This document shows, in pieces, positions 40,660 to 49,437 of a stretch of DNA of 64,000 bases. The stretch covers positions 310,001 to 374,000 of the forward strand of contig WGMB01000007.1 in the NCBI GenBank assembly GCA_016125275.1. Reading direction: 5' to 3'. Every line of letters starts with the position of its first letter. The stretch's first letter is position 1. Both the position numbers and the translations under genes were made by a program. The notes beneath the pieces were generated by a model. It made no database searches and was not told the origin of the DNA. It saw only the letters and a list, made by a program, of their open reading frames with translations. The DNA is from Acidobacteriota bacterium. GTDB lineage: Bacteria > Acidobacteriota > Terriglobia > Bryobacterales > UBA6623.

Positions 40660-40887
40660 ATGCCGCACGTGATCGTGAAGATGTGGCCGGGCAAGTCCGA
40701 ACAGCAGAAGACGCGTCTGGCCGAACGAGTAACGGAAGCCGTCATGGAGACCCTCCACTACGGAGAGGACTCGGTTTCCGTCGCGATCGAGGAGATCGAT
40801 TCCGGGGAGTGGGCCCGAAAGGTCTACCAGCCGGACATCCAAGCGCGGTGGGACTCCCTCTACAAGAAGCCCGGCTACCGGATGTGA
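40660..40887 (+). CDS. 4-oxalocrotonate tautomerase-family protein
   Basis: This small tautomerase of 75 residues uses its N-terminal proline as general base, as in 4-OT and PptA. The sequence begins [20 protein letters not shown], so Pro1 is present after Met removal. A conserved helix follows ([20 protein letters not shown]), then the [11 protein letters not shown] strand and basic ARKVYQPDI. The longer ORF in the track (from 40249) runs back through the divergent LysR gene and is rejected. AAAGGGAGA lies a few bases before the ATG. The dehydrogenase gene follows after 18 bases. A role in quinone, aromatic or keto-acid metabolism is possible. Confidence 0.85.
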   Translation: MPHVIVKMWPGKSEQQKTRLAERVTEAVMETLHYGEDSVSVAIEEIDSGEWARKVYQPDIQARWDSLYKKPGYRM

Positions 40888-40905
40888 AGGCAAGGAGAGT
40901 GTGAG

Positions 40906-41922
40906 ATGAAAGGAACCGTTCTATACGCGCCCGGCGACATTCGCTTCGAGGACCGCGAAACGCCGACCATCGAAGAGCCGACCGACGCCGTGATTCGCAT
41001 GGCGGCGACCTGCGTGTGCGGCTCGGACCTTTGGCCCTACCGGGGGCTGCAGCCCACCAACGGCCCCACGCCGATGGGCCACGAGTACTGCGGCTTCGTG
41101 GAAGAGGTGGGCGGCGCCGTCCGCTCGGTGAAGCCCGGCCAGTTCGTGGTGGGCTCGTTCGCCACCTCGGACAACGTTTGCCCGCACTGCCGCTACGGCT
41201 ATCCGTCGGCTTGCGCGCAGCGAGAGTTCATCACGCGGGCGCAGGCGCCATTCCTGCGTGTGCCTCTGGCGGACGGGACGCTCGTGGCGACGGCCGAGGC
41301 GCCGTCGGGCGACCTGATTCCGAGCCTGCTGACGACCTCCGACGTGCTCGGCACGGGATGGTTTGCCGCCGACGCGGCCAACGTCAAGCCCGGTGCAACG
41401 GCGGTCGTCGTGGGCGACGGCGCGGTCGGACTGTTGGCCGTGCTGTCCGCCAAGCAGATGGGCGCGGAACGCATTATCGCCATGAGCCGGCACGAGGCGC
41501 GCCAGAATTTGGCGCGAGAGTTCGGGGCGACCGACATCGTGGCCGCACGCGGCGACGAGGGCGTGGAGCGCATCAAGGAGCTCACCGGCGGCATCGGCGC
41601 GGATTCCGTGCTTGAGTGCGTGGGAACCCAGGAATCGATGATGCAGGCGATCCGGTCCGCGCGGCCGGGAGGATTCGTGAGCTACGTGGGCGTTCCGCAC
41701 GGCGTGAAGCTCGAAGGAGCGGAGCTGTTCTTCGCCCACGTGCATCTGCACGGAGGGCCGGCCCCGGTGCGCCGCTATCTTCCGCACTTGATCGACCTCG
41801 TCCTGCAGGAGAAGATCAACCCCGGGAAGGTGTTCGATCTGTCGCTGCCGCTCGATCAGGTCGCCGAGGGCTACCGGGCGATGGACGAGCGCCGCGCGAT
41901 CAAGACGTTGCTGCGTCCCTGA
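40906..41922 (+). CDS. Zinc-dependent alcohol dehydrogenase (MDR superfamily)
   Basis: This 338-residue medium-chain dehydrogenase probably oxidises or reduces a small alcohol or aldehyde with NAD(P). The catalytic-zinc ligands are in CVCGSDLWPY and MGHEYCGFVEEVG. A structural-zinc lobe is only partly complete: VCPHCRYGYPSAC gives three cysteines where four are usual. The coenzyme fold includes VVVGDGAVGLLAVLSAKQMG and the acidic end is replaced by AMSRHEARQN, which favours NADP. C-terminal AGYRAMDERRAIKTLLRP-type residues (EGYRAMDERRAIK) are typical. GGAGAG precedes the ATG. It lies between the tautomerase and cupin genes under probable LysR control. Confidence 0.9.
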   Translation: MKGTVLYAPGDIRFEDRETPTIEEPTDAVIRMAATCVCGSDLWPYRGLQPTNGPTPMGHEYCGFVEEVGGAVRSVKPGQFVVGSFATSDNVCPHCRYGYPSACAQREFITRAQAPFLRVPLADGTLVATAEAPSGDLIPSLLTTSDVLGTGWFAADAANVKPGATAVVVGDGAVGLLAVLSAKQMGAERIIAMSRHEARQNLAREFGATDIVAARGDEGVERIKELTGGIGADSVLECVGTQESMMQAIRSARPGGFVSYVGVPHGVKLEGAELFFAHVHLHGGPAPVRRYLPHLIDLVLQEKINPGKVFDLSLPLDQVAEGYRAMDERRAIKTLLRP

Positions 41923-41934
41923 GGCGGGAAGGAA

Positions 41935-42420
41935 ATGGGACGCCGAGAATTCTGTGGCGTCGTCGGGACCTCGCTGGCGGGCCTGGCGGCTGCGAGATTG
42001 TACGCCGGCGCAAGGAGCATGGAAATGGAAATCACAAGACTCGGCTCGCAGCCTTCCTCAAAAGGGCCGTCGGATTGGTTCACGGGCGCGGTGCGCATCG
42101 ATCCGCTGTTCAAGGCGCCGGATCCGGCCCGTGTGCAGGGGGCGAGCGTGACGTTCGAGCCCGGCGCCCGCACGGCTTGGCATACGCATCCGCTGGGGCA
42201 GACGCTGCTGGTGACGGCGGGCCTGGGCCGCGTGCAGCGCGACGGCGGCCCGATCGAAGAGATCCGCGCGGGCGACGTGGTCTGGTTCGCCCCGGGAGAG
42301 AAGCACTGGCACGGCGCCGGCCCGGCGACCGGTATGACGCACATCGCCATCCAGGAAAGCCTCGACGGCAAGGTCGTGGAATGGATGGAGCACGTCAGCG
42401 ACGAGCAGTACGGCGCCTAG
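41935..42420 (+). CDS. Cupin-domain protein with Tat signal
   Basis: This 161-residue single-cupin protein has a Tat-like N-terminus ([20 protein letters not shown]), so it is likely exported. The metal motif is present: motif 1 [19 protein letters not shown] supplies two His, and motif 2 [15 protein letters not shown] supplies a third. The spacing resembles cupins of the (R)-hydroxynitrile lyase and carboxymuconolactone-decarboxylase-associated type. GGAAGGAA precedes the ATG. It is the last gene of the LysR-flanked operon; an exported cupin next to cytosolic enzymes is odd, so their shared pathway is uncertain. Confidence 0.85.
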   Translation: MGRREFCGVVGTSLAGLAAARLYAGARSMEMEITRLGSQPSSKGPSDWFTGAVRIDPLFKAPDPARVQGASVTFEPGARTAWHTHPLGQTLLVTAGLGRVQRDGGPIEEIRAGDVVWFAPGEKHWHGAGPATGMTHIAIQESLDGKVVEWMEHVSDEQYGA

Positions 42421-42855
42421 GCCGCGGCGGTTCGGGCGTTTCCCGAGCGGATGTTGGGCTCGTGGTTTTTGGGCGCGGCGGGAGGCGGGGCGGACCTACG
42501 GCGTCCGGGTCGCGGTGCTTGGAGGGAAGAGTCGAACGCCCGGCGCGTCCCTGGGAGGGATCGGCCGGGCGTTCGCTCGTTGAAAAGGGGCGGGCCCCCA
42601 TACGCCGGGGCCCTATCTTCTGTCAGCCGGCTGAGGAGTGGAGTAACGGCTCAATGCCGAGGCGGGTGATTGATTACTGGGCCTCAATTCACCGAAAGGC
42701 CACTACGGCGCGTTTGTCCCTTCCCCCGGTCAAGAGGAAGGGAGACCTGCAGGCGCGCGCCGGGCGTTGCCGATTGCCCGGCGTTCTTCACCTTCAGGAT
42801 ACGGGCGTTGTCAAGAGGGGGCGCCTGCCGGACATCGACGGTGAAAGCAGAAGAC
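42421..42855. other. 435-base gene-free gap with two hairpins
   Basis: No credible gene was found; the small track ORFs here are unsupported. A 12-bp perfect inverted repeat, CGAACGCCCGGC (42533-42544) with GCCGGGCGTTCG (42564-42575), probably terminates the cupin operon. A second, GGGCCCC (42592-42598) with GGGGCCC (42607-42613), follows 16 bases later. The rest, up to the NHL-gene stop, is GC-rich with scattered short repeats. Confidence 0.5.
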
Positions 42856-45636
42856 TCATTGTCCAACCACCACCTGCACCTTCAGCGCCTTCTGGTCTTC
42901 CACGGTAGCTGAGACGTCAATCGCACCCTGCGAGCCAATGGCAGCCGGAAGGAGAATGTTCAACTGCACTACCCCGGAAACGAGCCCTGGCGCCTGACCA
43001 GCATAAAGCAACTCGGCTTCTTGATTTCCCACCATGACCTTGGGTTCATAGACAAGGGGGGCTAAAGACGATTGCGTGATGCGGCCGTCAACCTGTGGCG
43101 ATTCGAATGGCCCGAATCCCGTTCCAAAAAGAACGATGATGGACCCGAGCGGCGCTGGATTCAGCGGGCTATTGACGGAGCCATCCTGATTGAGCGCCGC
43201 GGCCAGACCCGTTCCGGAGGAGTCGGCGGTGAAGAAAGCCGGCGACGCCTCATTGAGCGAGGTAGGCGTGGGGGCTGATCGAATCCCATCGCGTTCCACA
43301 ACCAGGTCCACCAAAGGTCCAAATGGCTGCGTCGGACTGAGATTGAGGCTGCGCCACACCGGCGCGTTCCACGGCACGATCCCGCCGATTTGCCCCTCCG
43401 CCACAAAGATCAGCGGCGCAGGCTCGCCGTTGATCAGCACCCTCGTCCCGGCAATCTCAGTAGGAAATGAACCGCCAGACAACTGAGCCGTCTCGATCTG
43501 CTCCGGCCCCAGCCCCTGACCGAACACCGAAAAAATTGCGCCCGGAGCGGCGGCCGTTTGGAAGCTAGCTCCATTGAGCAATCCGTGGAGTGCGATCTGC
43601 GGCCCATCATCGGCTGGGCAATCGGCGACGTTGCGGATGCGACGCAATAACTTATCCCCATCGTCCCCAATGAGCAGATCGCCGTCGGTTGTGACCGCGA
43701 GGGATGTAATGGCCCCGAACAGCCCGTCCGACGAAGCGTTCCCCGCGCCTGCGTCCGTGCTTGGAAAGACGGCGGCTACCGAGTGGCGTCGCCCGGCCGC
43801 GTCCAACCGGTAGAGGCGTTGACGCGCGTAGTCGGGCGCGTACACGTCGCCGTTCGGATGCTGGACAACCGCAACAGAAGCCGAAAAGAATCCCGCCCAT
43901 CCGGGCCGCGGATATTCCCGCCGTCCGTCCGGCGGAAACGCCCAAAGATCTGCATTGGAATTGATCCCGAAGATGACAAGAAGCTCATCATCGAGGGTAG
44001 TCGCAAACGCGGTCACGTCATCGTAGAAGTTTCCACTCGGGTCCCGAATCGGCAAACTTTCGATCATGCCGTCCGGTCGGATACGGCGAACCCGTTGGAT
44101 GGGGCTAGCCTTCAGGCGCTCTCCCACGTAGATATTGCCCAACGAGTCCGCCACAACACCCTCGGTCTGGGGTATGGTGGCGTCCCGAGCCGGCCCGCCG
44201 TCACCGCAATTGGCGTCACGGCCAGGGCAGCGGGAGGCGGAGAGTCCTTGCCCGGCAACGCGGTAGAGCGTCCCATCCGACTCGATGCGCCAGACTCGGT
44301 CCCGGCGCTCGGTGTAGAGCACGCGAGCCTGGGCATCAAGGGCGACCCCGCTAGGTTGGGCCCCTGCTACCAGGGCCGGCATCCCTTCGTCGCTCGGGTC
44401 CGCGTAATCCCCTGTCCCTGCAACGCGCTGCATGACCCCGTCCGGGCCAATCTTGCGAATACGAAAAAATGAACCGTCGGCGTAGTAGACCGCGCCATCG
44501 GGACCCGCGGCTATTCCTTCGATCGAGCCGACCACGGCGTTTCGCGCCGGGCCTCCGTCGCCGCGAGCGCCGGTGAGTCCCGAGCCGGCGAACAACTCAA
44601 GAGCGCCGCCATCTGGAACCACAAACAGTTGGCTCCAGTCGATGTAGAAAATCTGGGCGCTCGGGCCCACGGTCAGGTTCGAAGCCGTTCGTCGATCTGG
44701 CAGCAGCGCCGCCGTCTCGAGCACACCGTCAAGGGGCAACCGACGGATCGCCTCGTACTCGGGCCAGTAGAGTCGGTCTTGATCGTCTATCGCCAACGCA
44801 TTCACGTTGGCGAGCGCGATCTCTTCCCGTGGAGTCCCTACGGGACTTTGGCCGAAGGTCCCCCCCACGAAGGTATCTATCATCCCGTCTGCATCTACGG
44901 TACGAATCCGGTCATTCTCGCGATCAAGAATATAGACAACGTTACTGGAGTCTGTCACTAGGGCTCCGGGGTTGTAGAGCAGCGCCTCGGCTGCGGGGCC
45001 GCCGTCCCCGCTAAAGAACGGACCCGGGAGGCCGGCGTGGTTCCTCCCGGCGAACAAAGAGATTCGCCCGTCCAACCCGATACGGAAAACCTGGTGCCCA
45101 AAGCCGGTTGAGAGATAGAGGATTCCTCTCGAATCCACCGCCAGCCCGGTATGCAAGCTCAAAGACGTTTCGGTCGCCAGGGCGCCGCTTTCGATCACGC
45201 CTACACTGCCGTTCCCAGCCACGGTCTGGATGATCCCGTCGGTGGCAACGCGCCGGATGCGGCGCTCATCGGCAAAGTAGAGTGAGCCATCGGGTCCGAA
45301 GGCTATTGGACCGGGTTGACTCAAAACAGCCTCGGCGGCCGGGCCGCCATCGCCGCTGAAGCCCCGCTGGCCTGTGCCGGCAAAGGTGCGAATGATTCCG
45401 TCGCTTCCCACGCGGCGAATCACGCGATGGCCGGGGTCGGAAATGTACACGGCGCCATCCGGGCCCACCCCAACATCCACAGGGGCGACCAGCTCGGCTA
45501 GGGCGGTCGGTCCACCATCGCCGGGCGGCGGCCCCTGAAAGTCTCCGGCGATCGTTTCGACCAAGCAGGATTGCGCGAACGCCGCGCAAGGCGCAGTGAT
45601 AGCGAGCAAGAAGCACAGAAGAACACGAAATAACAT
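42856..45636 (-). CDS. Secreted NHL-repeat protein with Solibacter-type C-terminal domain
   Basis: This 926-residue extracellular protein has a signal peptide (LLCFLLAITAPCAAFA). The bulk (about 25-690) is a series of NHL/beta-propeller repeats: FAGTGQRGFSGDGGPAAEA, VGPDGAVYISDPGHRVIRRV and LAVDSRGILYLSTG-type strands recur about a dozen times. The C-terminal 220 residues match the Solibacter C-terminal domain (TIGR03437 type): GASFQTAAAPGAIFSVFGQG, then GQIGGIVPWNAP, ASPAFFTAD and IIVLFGTGFGPF. Such domains are abundant in Bryobacterales secreted proteins and their role is unknown. AAGGGG precedes the ATG. It is less GC-rich than its neighbours and probably monocistronic. Confidence 0.88.
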   Translation of the reverse strand: MLFRVLLCFLLAITAPCAAFAQSCLVETIAGDFQGPPPGDGGPTALAELVAPVDVGVGPDGAVYISDPGHRVIRRVGSDGIIRTFAGTGQRGFSGDGGPAAEAVLSQPGPIAFGPDGSLYFADERRIRRVATDGIIQTVAGNGSVGVIESGALATETSLSLHTGLAVDSRGILYLSTGFGHQVFRIGLDGRISLFAGRNHAGLPGPFFSGDGGPAAEALLYNPGALVTDSSNVVYILDRENDRIRTVDADGMIDTFVGGTFGQSPVGTPREEIALANVNALAIDDQDRLYWPEYEAIRRLPLDGVLETAALLPDRRTASNLTVGPSAQIFYIDWSQLFVVPDGGALELFAGSGLTGARGDGGPARNAVVGSIEGIAAGPDGAVYYADGSFFRIRKIGPDGVMQRVAGTGDYADPSDEGMPALVAGAQPSGVALDAQARVLYTERRDRVWRIESDGTLYRVAGQGLSASRCPGRDANCGDGGPARDATIPQTEGVVADSLGNIYVGERLKASPIQRVRRIRPDGMIESLPIRDPSGNFYDDVTAFATTLDDELLVIFGINSNADLWAFPPDGRREYPRPGWAGFFSASVAVVQHPNGDVYAPDYARQRLYRLDAAGRRHSVAAVFPSTDAGAGNASSDGLFGAITSLAVTTDGDLLIGDDGDKLLRRIRNVADCPADDGPQIALHGLLNGASFQTAAAPGAIFSVFGQGLGPEQIETAQLSGGSFPTEIAGTRVLINGEPAPLIFVAEGQIGGIVPWNAPVWRSLNLSPTQPFGPLVDLVVERDGIRSAPTPTSLNEASPAFFTADSSGTGLAAALNQDGSVNSPLNPAPLGSIIVLFGTGFGPFESPQVDGRITQSSLAPLVYEPKVMVGNQEAELLYAGQAPGLVSGVVQLNILLPAAIGSQGAIDVSATVEDQKALKVQVVVGQ

Positions 45637-45762
45637 TGGAAGCCCCTTCGAACAAAAAACAACGCACTGCTACTTCGACTGAGGGACATGACCTCGGCGA
45701 CAGACAGTCGTCCCACTCCGTTGGCTTCGGCAGTCCGGTCAGCCGCCCGGCTCGAGCCGCCG

Positions 45763-46554
45763 CTACTTCGCCCCTTCCAGCTTCAGCATGGCCTCGGCGT
45801 AGCGCTTGCCCAGCTCGCGGGCCGACGCCGAATCGAGGTGCACGCCGTCGGGGCGGGCCGTAAAGCCTTCCGCCGTCACGTACGCTGTGTGGGGCAGGCG
45901 CTCGGGCAGGTGCGCGATGGCGGCGTTGATCTCCGCCGCGCCCGGGCTCTTTTCGTAGTAGAACTCCGCCAGTTGGGCCGCCACGAACGGCAGGTCGGGC
46001 TGTCGAAATTCCTTGCGGAAGCGTTGGACCAGGTCGACCAGGGCGTCCTCATACTCGGCCGTGTAGTCCTTGCTGTCGGACTCGCCCTGGTGCCAGATGA
46101 TGCCGTGGAGCTCGCCGCCTTCGAGCGCCAGCACGCGGAAGGTGCGTGAAAGAGCGTCGTCCCAGGGCGGCGACTGCGTGCCCTCGTGCATGGCGCGGTG
46201 CTGCCAGGCGCGGATGGAGCTGCCGCCGGCGGCGGCCGGGATCAGGCCGATGCGGACGTTCGGCTCGGCCTCGGCCATGGCGCGCCCGAAGGCGAAGCCC
46301 GGCCCGACGCCGACGATGTCCGGCTTGTCGAAGTGCAAGGGCTCCTTGGCGGGGCCCCACTCCATGGCGGAATTGAGCGCGAACACGCGCGGGACCGGGG
46401 TGCTGTCGATCTCCTCGACCGTGCCGCGCCCGGCCATGTTGGATTGGCCGGCGAGCAGGTAGAGATGCAGCGGCGGTTCGGCCGCCTGTTCGGGAGCGGG
46501 CGCGCCGGCGCAGCCGGCCAGCAGGAGCAAGAGGAAAATGCCGAGGTTTCGCAC
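45763..46554 (-). CDS. Sialate O-acetylesterase-like SGNH hydrolase, lipoprotein
   Basis: This 263-residue SASA-domain (DUF303) esterase probably removes acetyl groups from sugars. It starts with GTG and a lipoprotein signal peptide with lipobox LLAGC (Cys15), so it is membrane-anchored. The nucleophile motif is YLLAGQSNMAGRG (Ser38). IIWHQGESDS supplies the second block, and the catalytic Asp-x-x-His is in RPDGVHLDSAS. The glycine block is IPAAAGGSSIRAW. A -10-like TAACCT sits six bases upstream of the start, without Shine-Dalgarno. The Gfo/Idh gene lies 32 bases upstream on the same strand, suggesting a shared glycan pathway. Confidence 0.88.
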   Translation of the reverse strand: MRNLGIFLLLLLAGCAGAPAPEQAAEPPLHLYLLAGQSNMAGRGTVEEIDSTPVPRVFALNSAMEWGPAKEPLHFDKPDIVGVGPGFAFGRAMAEAEPNVRIGLIPAAAGGSSIRAWQHRAMHEGTQSPPWDDALSRTFRVLALEGGELHGIIWHQGESDSKDYTAEYEDALVDLVQRFRKEFRQPDLPFVAAQLAEFYYEKSPGAAEINAAIAHLPERLPHTAYVTAEGFTARPDGVHLDSASARELGKRYAEAMLKLEGAK

Positions 46555-46586
46555 GCGGCTAGGTTAGCGAAAACCCGGCGCAGGAT

Positions 46587-47873
46587 TCAGGCTTTGCGGT
46601 TGTCCCGCTCGAAATCCCACTCGATGACCTTCCGCTCGCGCACCGAAGCGTTCACCATGTGGGCGCAGGCCGCGGCGCGGTGGCCGGCCCAGACGTCTTC
46701 CACCGGCTGCTCGCGGGTGCGGATCGACGAGATCCAATTGCCCAGGTGCAGCCGCGTTTCGCCGATCGAGCGCTCGCGAAACTCCTCCGGCTCGGGCGCC
46801 TCCACGCGCTCGGACTCCTCAGGGTGCTTCCGCTCGTACTCGTCCTGCAAGGCGCTGGGCCACGACTCCACGATCCAGCCGTTGTTGTCCCGCGCCACGT
46901 CCTTGCGCAGCTCGTAGCCCACGTAGCCCAGCGAGATGGCGCCTTCGGTCCCCAGGAAGTCGAAGCCGTAGCCGCCGCTGCTGTTGTTGAACGTGGAGCT
47001 GAGGTTGACGGTAAAGCCTTCCGGGTAGCGCAGGATGGCGTTGAGCGTGTCCGGCACGTTGCGGCTCTCCTTCCAGCGGTAGAGCTCGCCGGAAGCGAAA
47101 ACGTCCGCCGGGGCTTTGGCGTTCATCACGTAGTGGATGGTGGTCGTCAGGTGCACGAACAGGTCGGTGGCGATGCCGCCGGAGTAGTCCTGGTAGCAGC
47201 GCCAGCGGAAGAAGCGCTCCAGGTTGAACGGGCGCTCCGGCGCGGAGCCCAAAAAAAGCTCCCAGTCGACGGTTTCCGGCGAGGCGTCGGGCGGGATGGG
47301 GTAGATCCAGGCGCCGGAGGCCGAGTTGCGGTTGTAGTAGGCGCGGATCATCGTCACGCGGCCCAACTGGCCGGACTGCACGATCTCGCGGACCTTCTGC
47401 TGGGTCTTGGTGCTGATCCCCTGGCTGCCGACTTGCAGGATCTTGCCGGTTCGCTCGACGGCCTTGGCGATCTCCAGGCCCTCGTCGATGGCCCAGGTCA
47501 GCGGCTTCTCGCAGTAGACGTCCTTGCCGGCCTCCATCGCCTCGATCACCTGCTTGGCGTGCCAGTGGTCGGGCGAGGCCACCACGACGGCGTCCACAGA
47601 GGGGTCGGCGAGGATGGCCTGGTAGGAGTCGGCGATCTTGGCGCGGCCTCCGGTGCGCTCCACGGCGCGTTCCAGGCGGCCCTTGTAGCCGTCGAACACT
47701 GAGACGATCTCGGTCCCCTGCGTTTTGAGCAGGCCGTTCATCAACTGGTGGGCGCGGGCGCCGCAGCCGATCATGCCGATCGCGACGCGGTTGGACGGGG
47801 CGGCTGAGAGAGCGGAGGTCGCCAGAGCGCCGGCTCCGGCGAGGAAAGTACGACGGGAAACGAAATCAGACAT
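46587..47873 (-). CDS. Gfo/Idh/MocA-family oxidoreductase with Tat signal
   Basis: This 428-residue NAD(P)-binding enzyme resembles periplasmic sugar oxidoreductases. The Tat signal is VSRRTFLAGAGALATSALSA. The Rossmann fold follows with VAIGMIGCGARAHQ, and the family block is VVASPDHWHAKQVIEAMEAG ahead of the CEKPL motif that holds the catalytic Lys. The C-terminal domain carries long substrate-binding strands (GYGFDFLGTEGAISLGYVGY). Many such proteins are found near sulfatases and DUF1080 enzymes in Planctomycetes and Acidobacteria, where they take part in oxidoreductive sugar cleavage. TAGAAT ends 11 bases before the ATG. Confidence 0.92.
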   Translation of the reverse strand: MSDFVSRRTFLAGAGALATSALSAAPSNRVAIGMIGCGARAHQLMNGLLKTQGTEIVSVFDGYKGRLERAVERTGGRAKIADSYQAILADPSVDAVVVASPDHWHAKQVIEAMEAGKDVYCEKPLTWAIDEGLEIAKAVERTGKILQVGSQGISTKTQQKVREIVQSGQLGRVTMIRAYYNRNSASGAWIYPIPPDASPETVDWELFLGSAPERPFNLERFFRWRCYQDYSGGIATDLFVHLTTTIHYVMNAKAPADVFASGELYRWKESRNVPDTLNAILRYPEGFTVNLSSTFNNSSGGYGFDFLGTEGAISLGYVGYELRKDVARDNNGWIVESWPSALQDEYERKHPEESERVEAPEPEEFRERSIGETRLHLGNWISSIRTREQPVEDVWAGHRAAACAHMVNASVRERKVIEWDFERDNRKA

Positions 47874-47884
47874 GGGAACGCTCG

Positions 47885-47932
47885 AATTCTAGCAATGCGG
47901 GTTCTTTGCCCGGAACCCATCTTTGGTATTCT
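47885..47932. promoter_or_regulatory. Divergent -10 boxes for Gfo/Idh and sulfatase genes
   Basis: On the minus strand TAGAAT (47885-47890) lies 11 bases before the Gfo/Idh ATG. On the plus strand TATTCT (47927-47932) lies 10 bases before the sulfatase ATG. -35 matches are weak on both strands. Neither gene has a Shine-Dalgarno, so both are leaderless candidates. Confidence 0.45.
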
Positions 47933-47942
47933 CACCGCTGCC

Positions 47943-49349
47943 ATGCGGTTTCTTCTGTTTGCTTTCGCTCTGCTGGCCGGTTCGGCCTCGGCCCGCATCA
48001 ACGTGCTCTTGATCACGGCCGACGATCTGGGCCTGCAGACCTCGAGCTACGGAGAGACGCTGATCCGAACGCCGGAGATGGACGCTCTGGCCGCCTCGGG
48101 CGTGCAGTTCGACATCGCCTACGTGGCGCAGGCTTCCTGCTCGCCCTCCCGCAGCGCCATGTTCACCGGGCTGTACCCGCACGCGAACGGACAGTACGGG
48201 CTCACGCCGGGCACGGGCTACTCGCTGCATCCCCACCTGCGCGATAAGACCATCCCGGCGCTGCTCAAGCCCGCCGGCTACCGCACCGGTCTGATCGGCA
48301 AGCTGCACGTGGCGCCGGAGGAGACGTTCCCGTTCGACTTCCGGCCCAAGATCAACATGCGCGTGGTGCGCGACGTGGCCGCCGAGGCCAAGAAGTTCTG
48401 GAGCCAGGGCGGCGACGAGCCGTTCTTCCTGATGGTCAACTACACCGACCCGCACGCCTACCGCGAGAACCAGCAGTCGAGCGAGTGGTCGTTCCCGCGG
48501 CAGGTGGACGGGCTGCCGGTGAACCCGATCGACCCGGGGCCGACCACGCTGTTCGGCTTTCAGCGGCTCGACACGCCCGAGCAGAGGGTGCGCACGGCGA
48601 ACTACTACAACACCGTGCTGCGGCTGGACGCCGGCGTGGGGATGCTGATGGACGAGCTGGAGGCGACGGGCAAGGCCGACGAGACCCTGGTGATCTTTTT
48701 GGGCGACCACGGGCCGCCGTTCGCGCGCGGCAAGACGACGGTGTATGAATCGGGCCTGCGGGTGCCGTTCCTGGTGCGCTGGCCGGGCGTGTCGAAGCCG
48801 ATGCGGAGCCCGGCGATGGTGTCCGCGGTGGACATTCTGCCGACGATCCTCGACGCCGCCGGGCTGCCGGCGCCGGGGCTGCTGCAGGGCCGCTCGCTGC
48901 GGCCGGTGATCGAAAAGATCGACGCGCCGTGGCGGCAGTTCCTGGTCGGCGAGTTCCACTACCACGGGGCCGAGCCGTTCTATCCAAGGCGGGCGATCCG
49001 GGATCGCCGCTGGAAGCTGATTCACAATCCGCGCGCCGGCGAGGAAAAACCCAATCCAGTGATCGACGGTGATCCGGCTTACCAGCTTTCCCGGCTGCCG
49101 CAGTTCGACGGCTCGGCGGCCCGGGCGGCGTTCGATGTGTTCGCCGACCCGCCGGAGTACGAGCTCTACGACCTGAAGGCCGACCCGGATGAGTTTCGGA
49201 ACCTGTCGGACGAGCCGACGCTGGCTTCGGTGAAGGAGCGGCTGGCGCAGGCGCTGCGGGAGTGGCAGTTCGCCACCGCCGACCCGTTTGCGGACAAGGC
49301 GTTCATCGACGAGATGGCCCGCAAGGGCGCGCCGGCGACCTGGAAGTAG
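47943..49349 (+). CDS. Secreted sulfatase (alkaline phosphatase superfamily)
   Basis: This enzyme hydrolyses sulfate esters, probably on sulfated glycans. The ATG at 47943 (MRFLLFAFALLAGSASA) gives a clean signal peptide and 468 residues; the track's 16 extra residues are rejected. The formylglycine site is ASCSPSRSAMFTGL (C-x-P-S-R). Metal ligands are in LLITADDLGLQ near the N-terminus and in LVIFLGDHGPPFARGK. TVYESGLRVPFLVRWPG is a typical block. The organisation fits S1-family heparan/N-sulfoglucosamine-type sulfatases, but the substrate is not determined. A formylglycine-generating enzyme would be required and is not in the window. Divergent from Gfo/Idh and convergent with DUF1080. Confidence 0.92.
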   Translation: MRFLLFAFALLAGSASARINVLLITADDLGLQTSSYGETLIRTPEMDALAASGVQFDIAYVAQASCSPSRSAMFTGLYPHANGQYGLTPGTGYSLHPHLRDKTIPALLKPAGYRTGLIGKLHVAPEETFPFDFRPKINMRVVRDVAAEAKKFWSQGGDEPFFLMVNYTDPHAYRENQQSSEWSFPRQVDGLPVNPIDPGPTTLFGFQRLDTPEQRVRTANYYNTVLRLDAGVGMLMDELEATGKADETLVIFLGDHGPPFARGKTTVYESGLRVPFLVRWPGVSKPMRSPAMVSAVDILPTILDAAGLPAPGLLQGRSLRPVIEKIDAPWRQFLVGEFHYHGAEPFYPRRAIRDRRWKLIHNPRAGEEKPNPVIDGDPAYQLSRLPQFDGSAARAAFDVFADPPEYELYDLKADPDEFRNLSDEPTLASVKERLAQALREWQFATADPFADKAFIDEMARKGAPATWK

Positions 49350-49367
49350 GCAGCCCTGCAAGGGGAC

Positions 49368-49435
49368 GGCCGGACAGGAATGTCCGGCCCCACGGAGGCT
49401 GCGCTCCTGGTGGAGACGGGCATTCTTGCCCGTCT
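49368..49435. repeat. Pair of perfect 9-bp hairpins between sulfatase and DUF1080 genes
   Basis: GGCCGGACA/TGTCCGGCC (49368-49389, loop GGAA) and AGACGGGCA/TGCCCGTCT (49414-49435, loop TTCT) stand 24 bases apart. Both have 4-base loops. They probably end the two convergent genes. The paired, similarly built hairpins also resemble dispersed intergenic palindromes; checking that needs the genome. Confidence 0.6.
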
Positions 49436-49437
49436 TC

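Noticed and set aside
42421-42855. Small ORFs in the gap after the cupin gene
   Set aside because: They have low-complexity Arg/Gly/Pro composition, no start signals and overlap clear hairpins.
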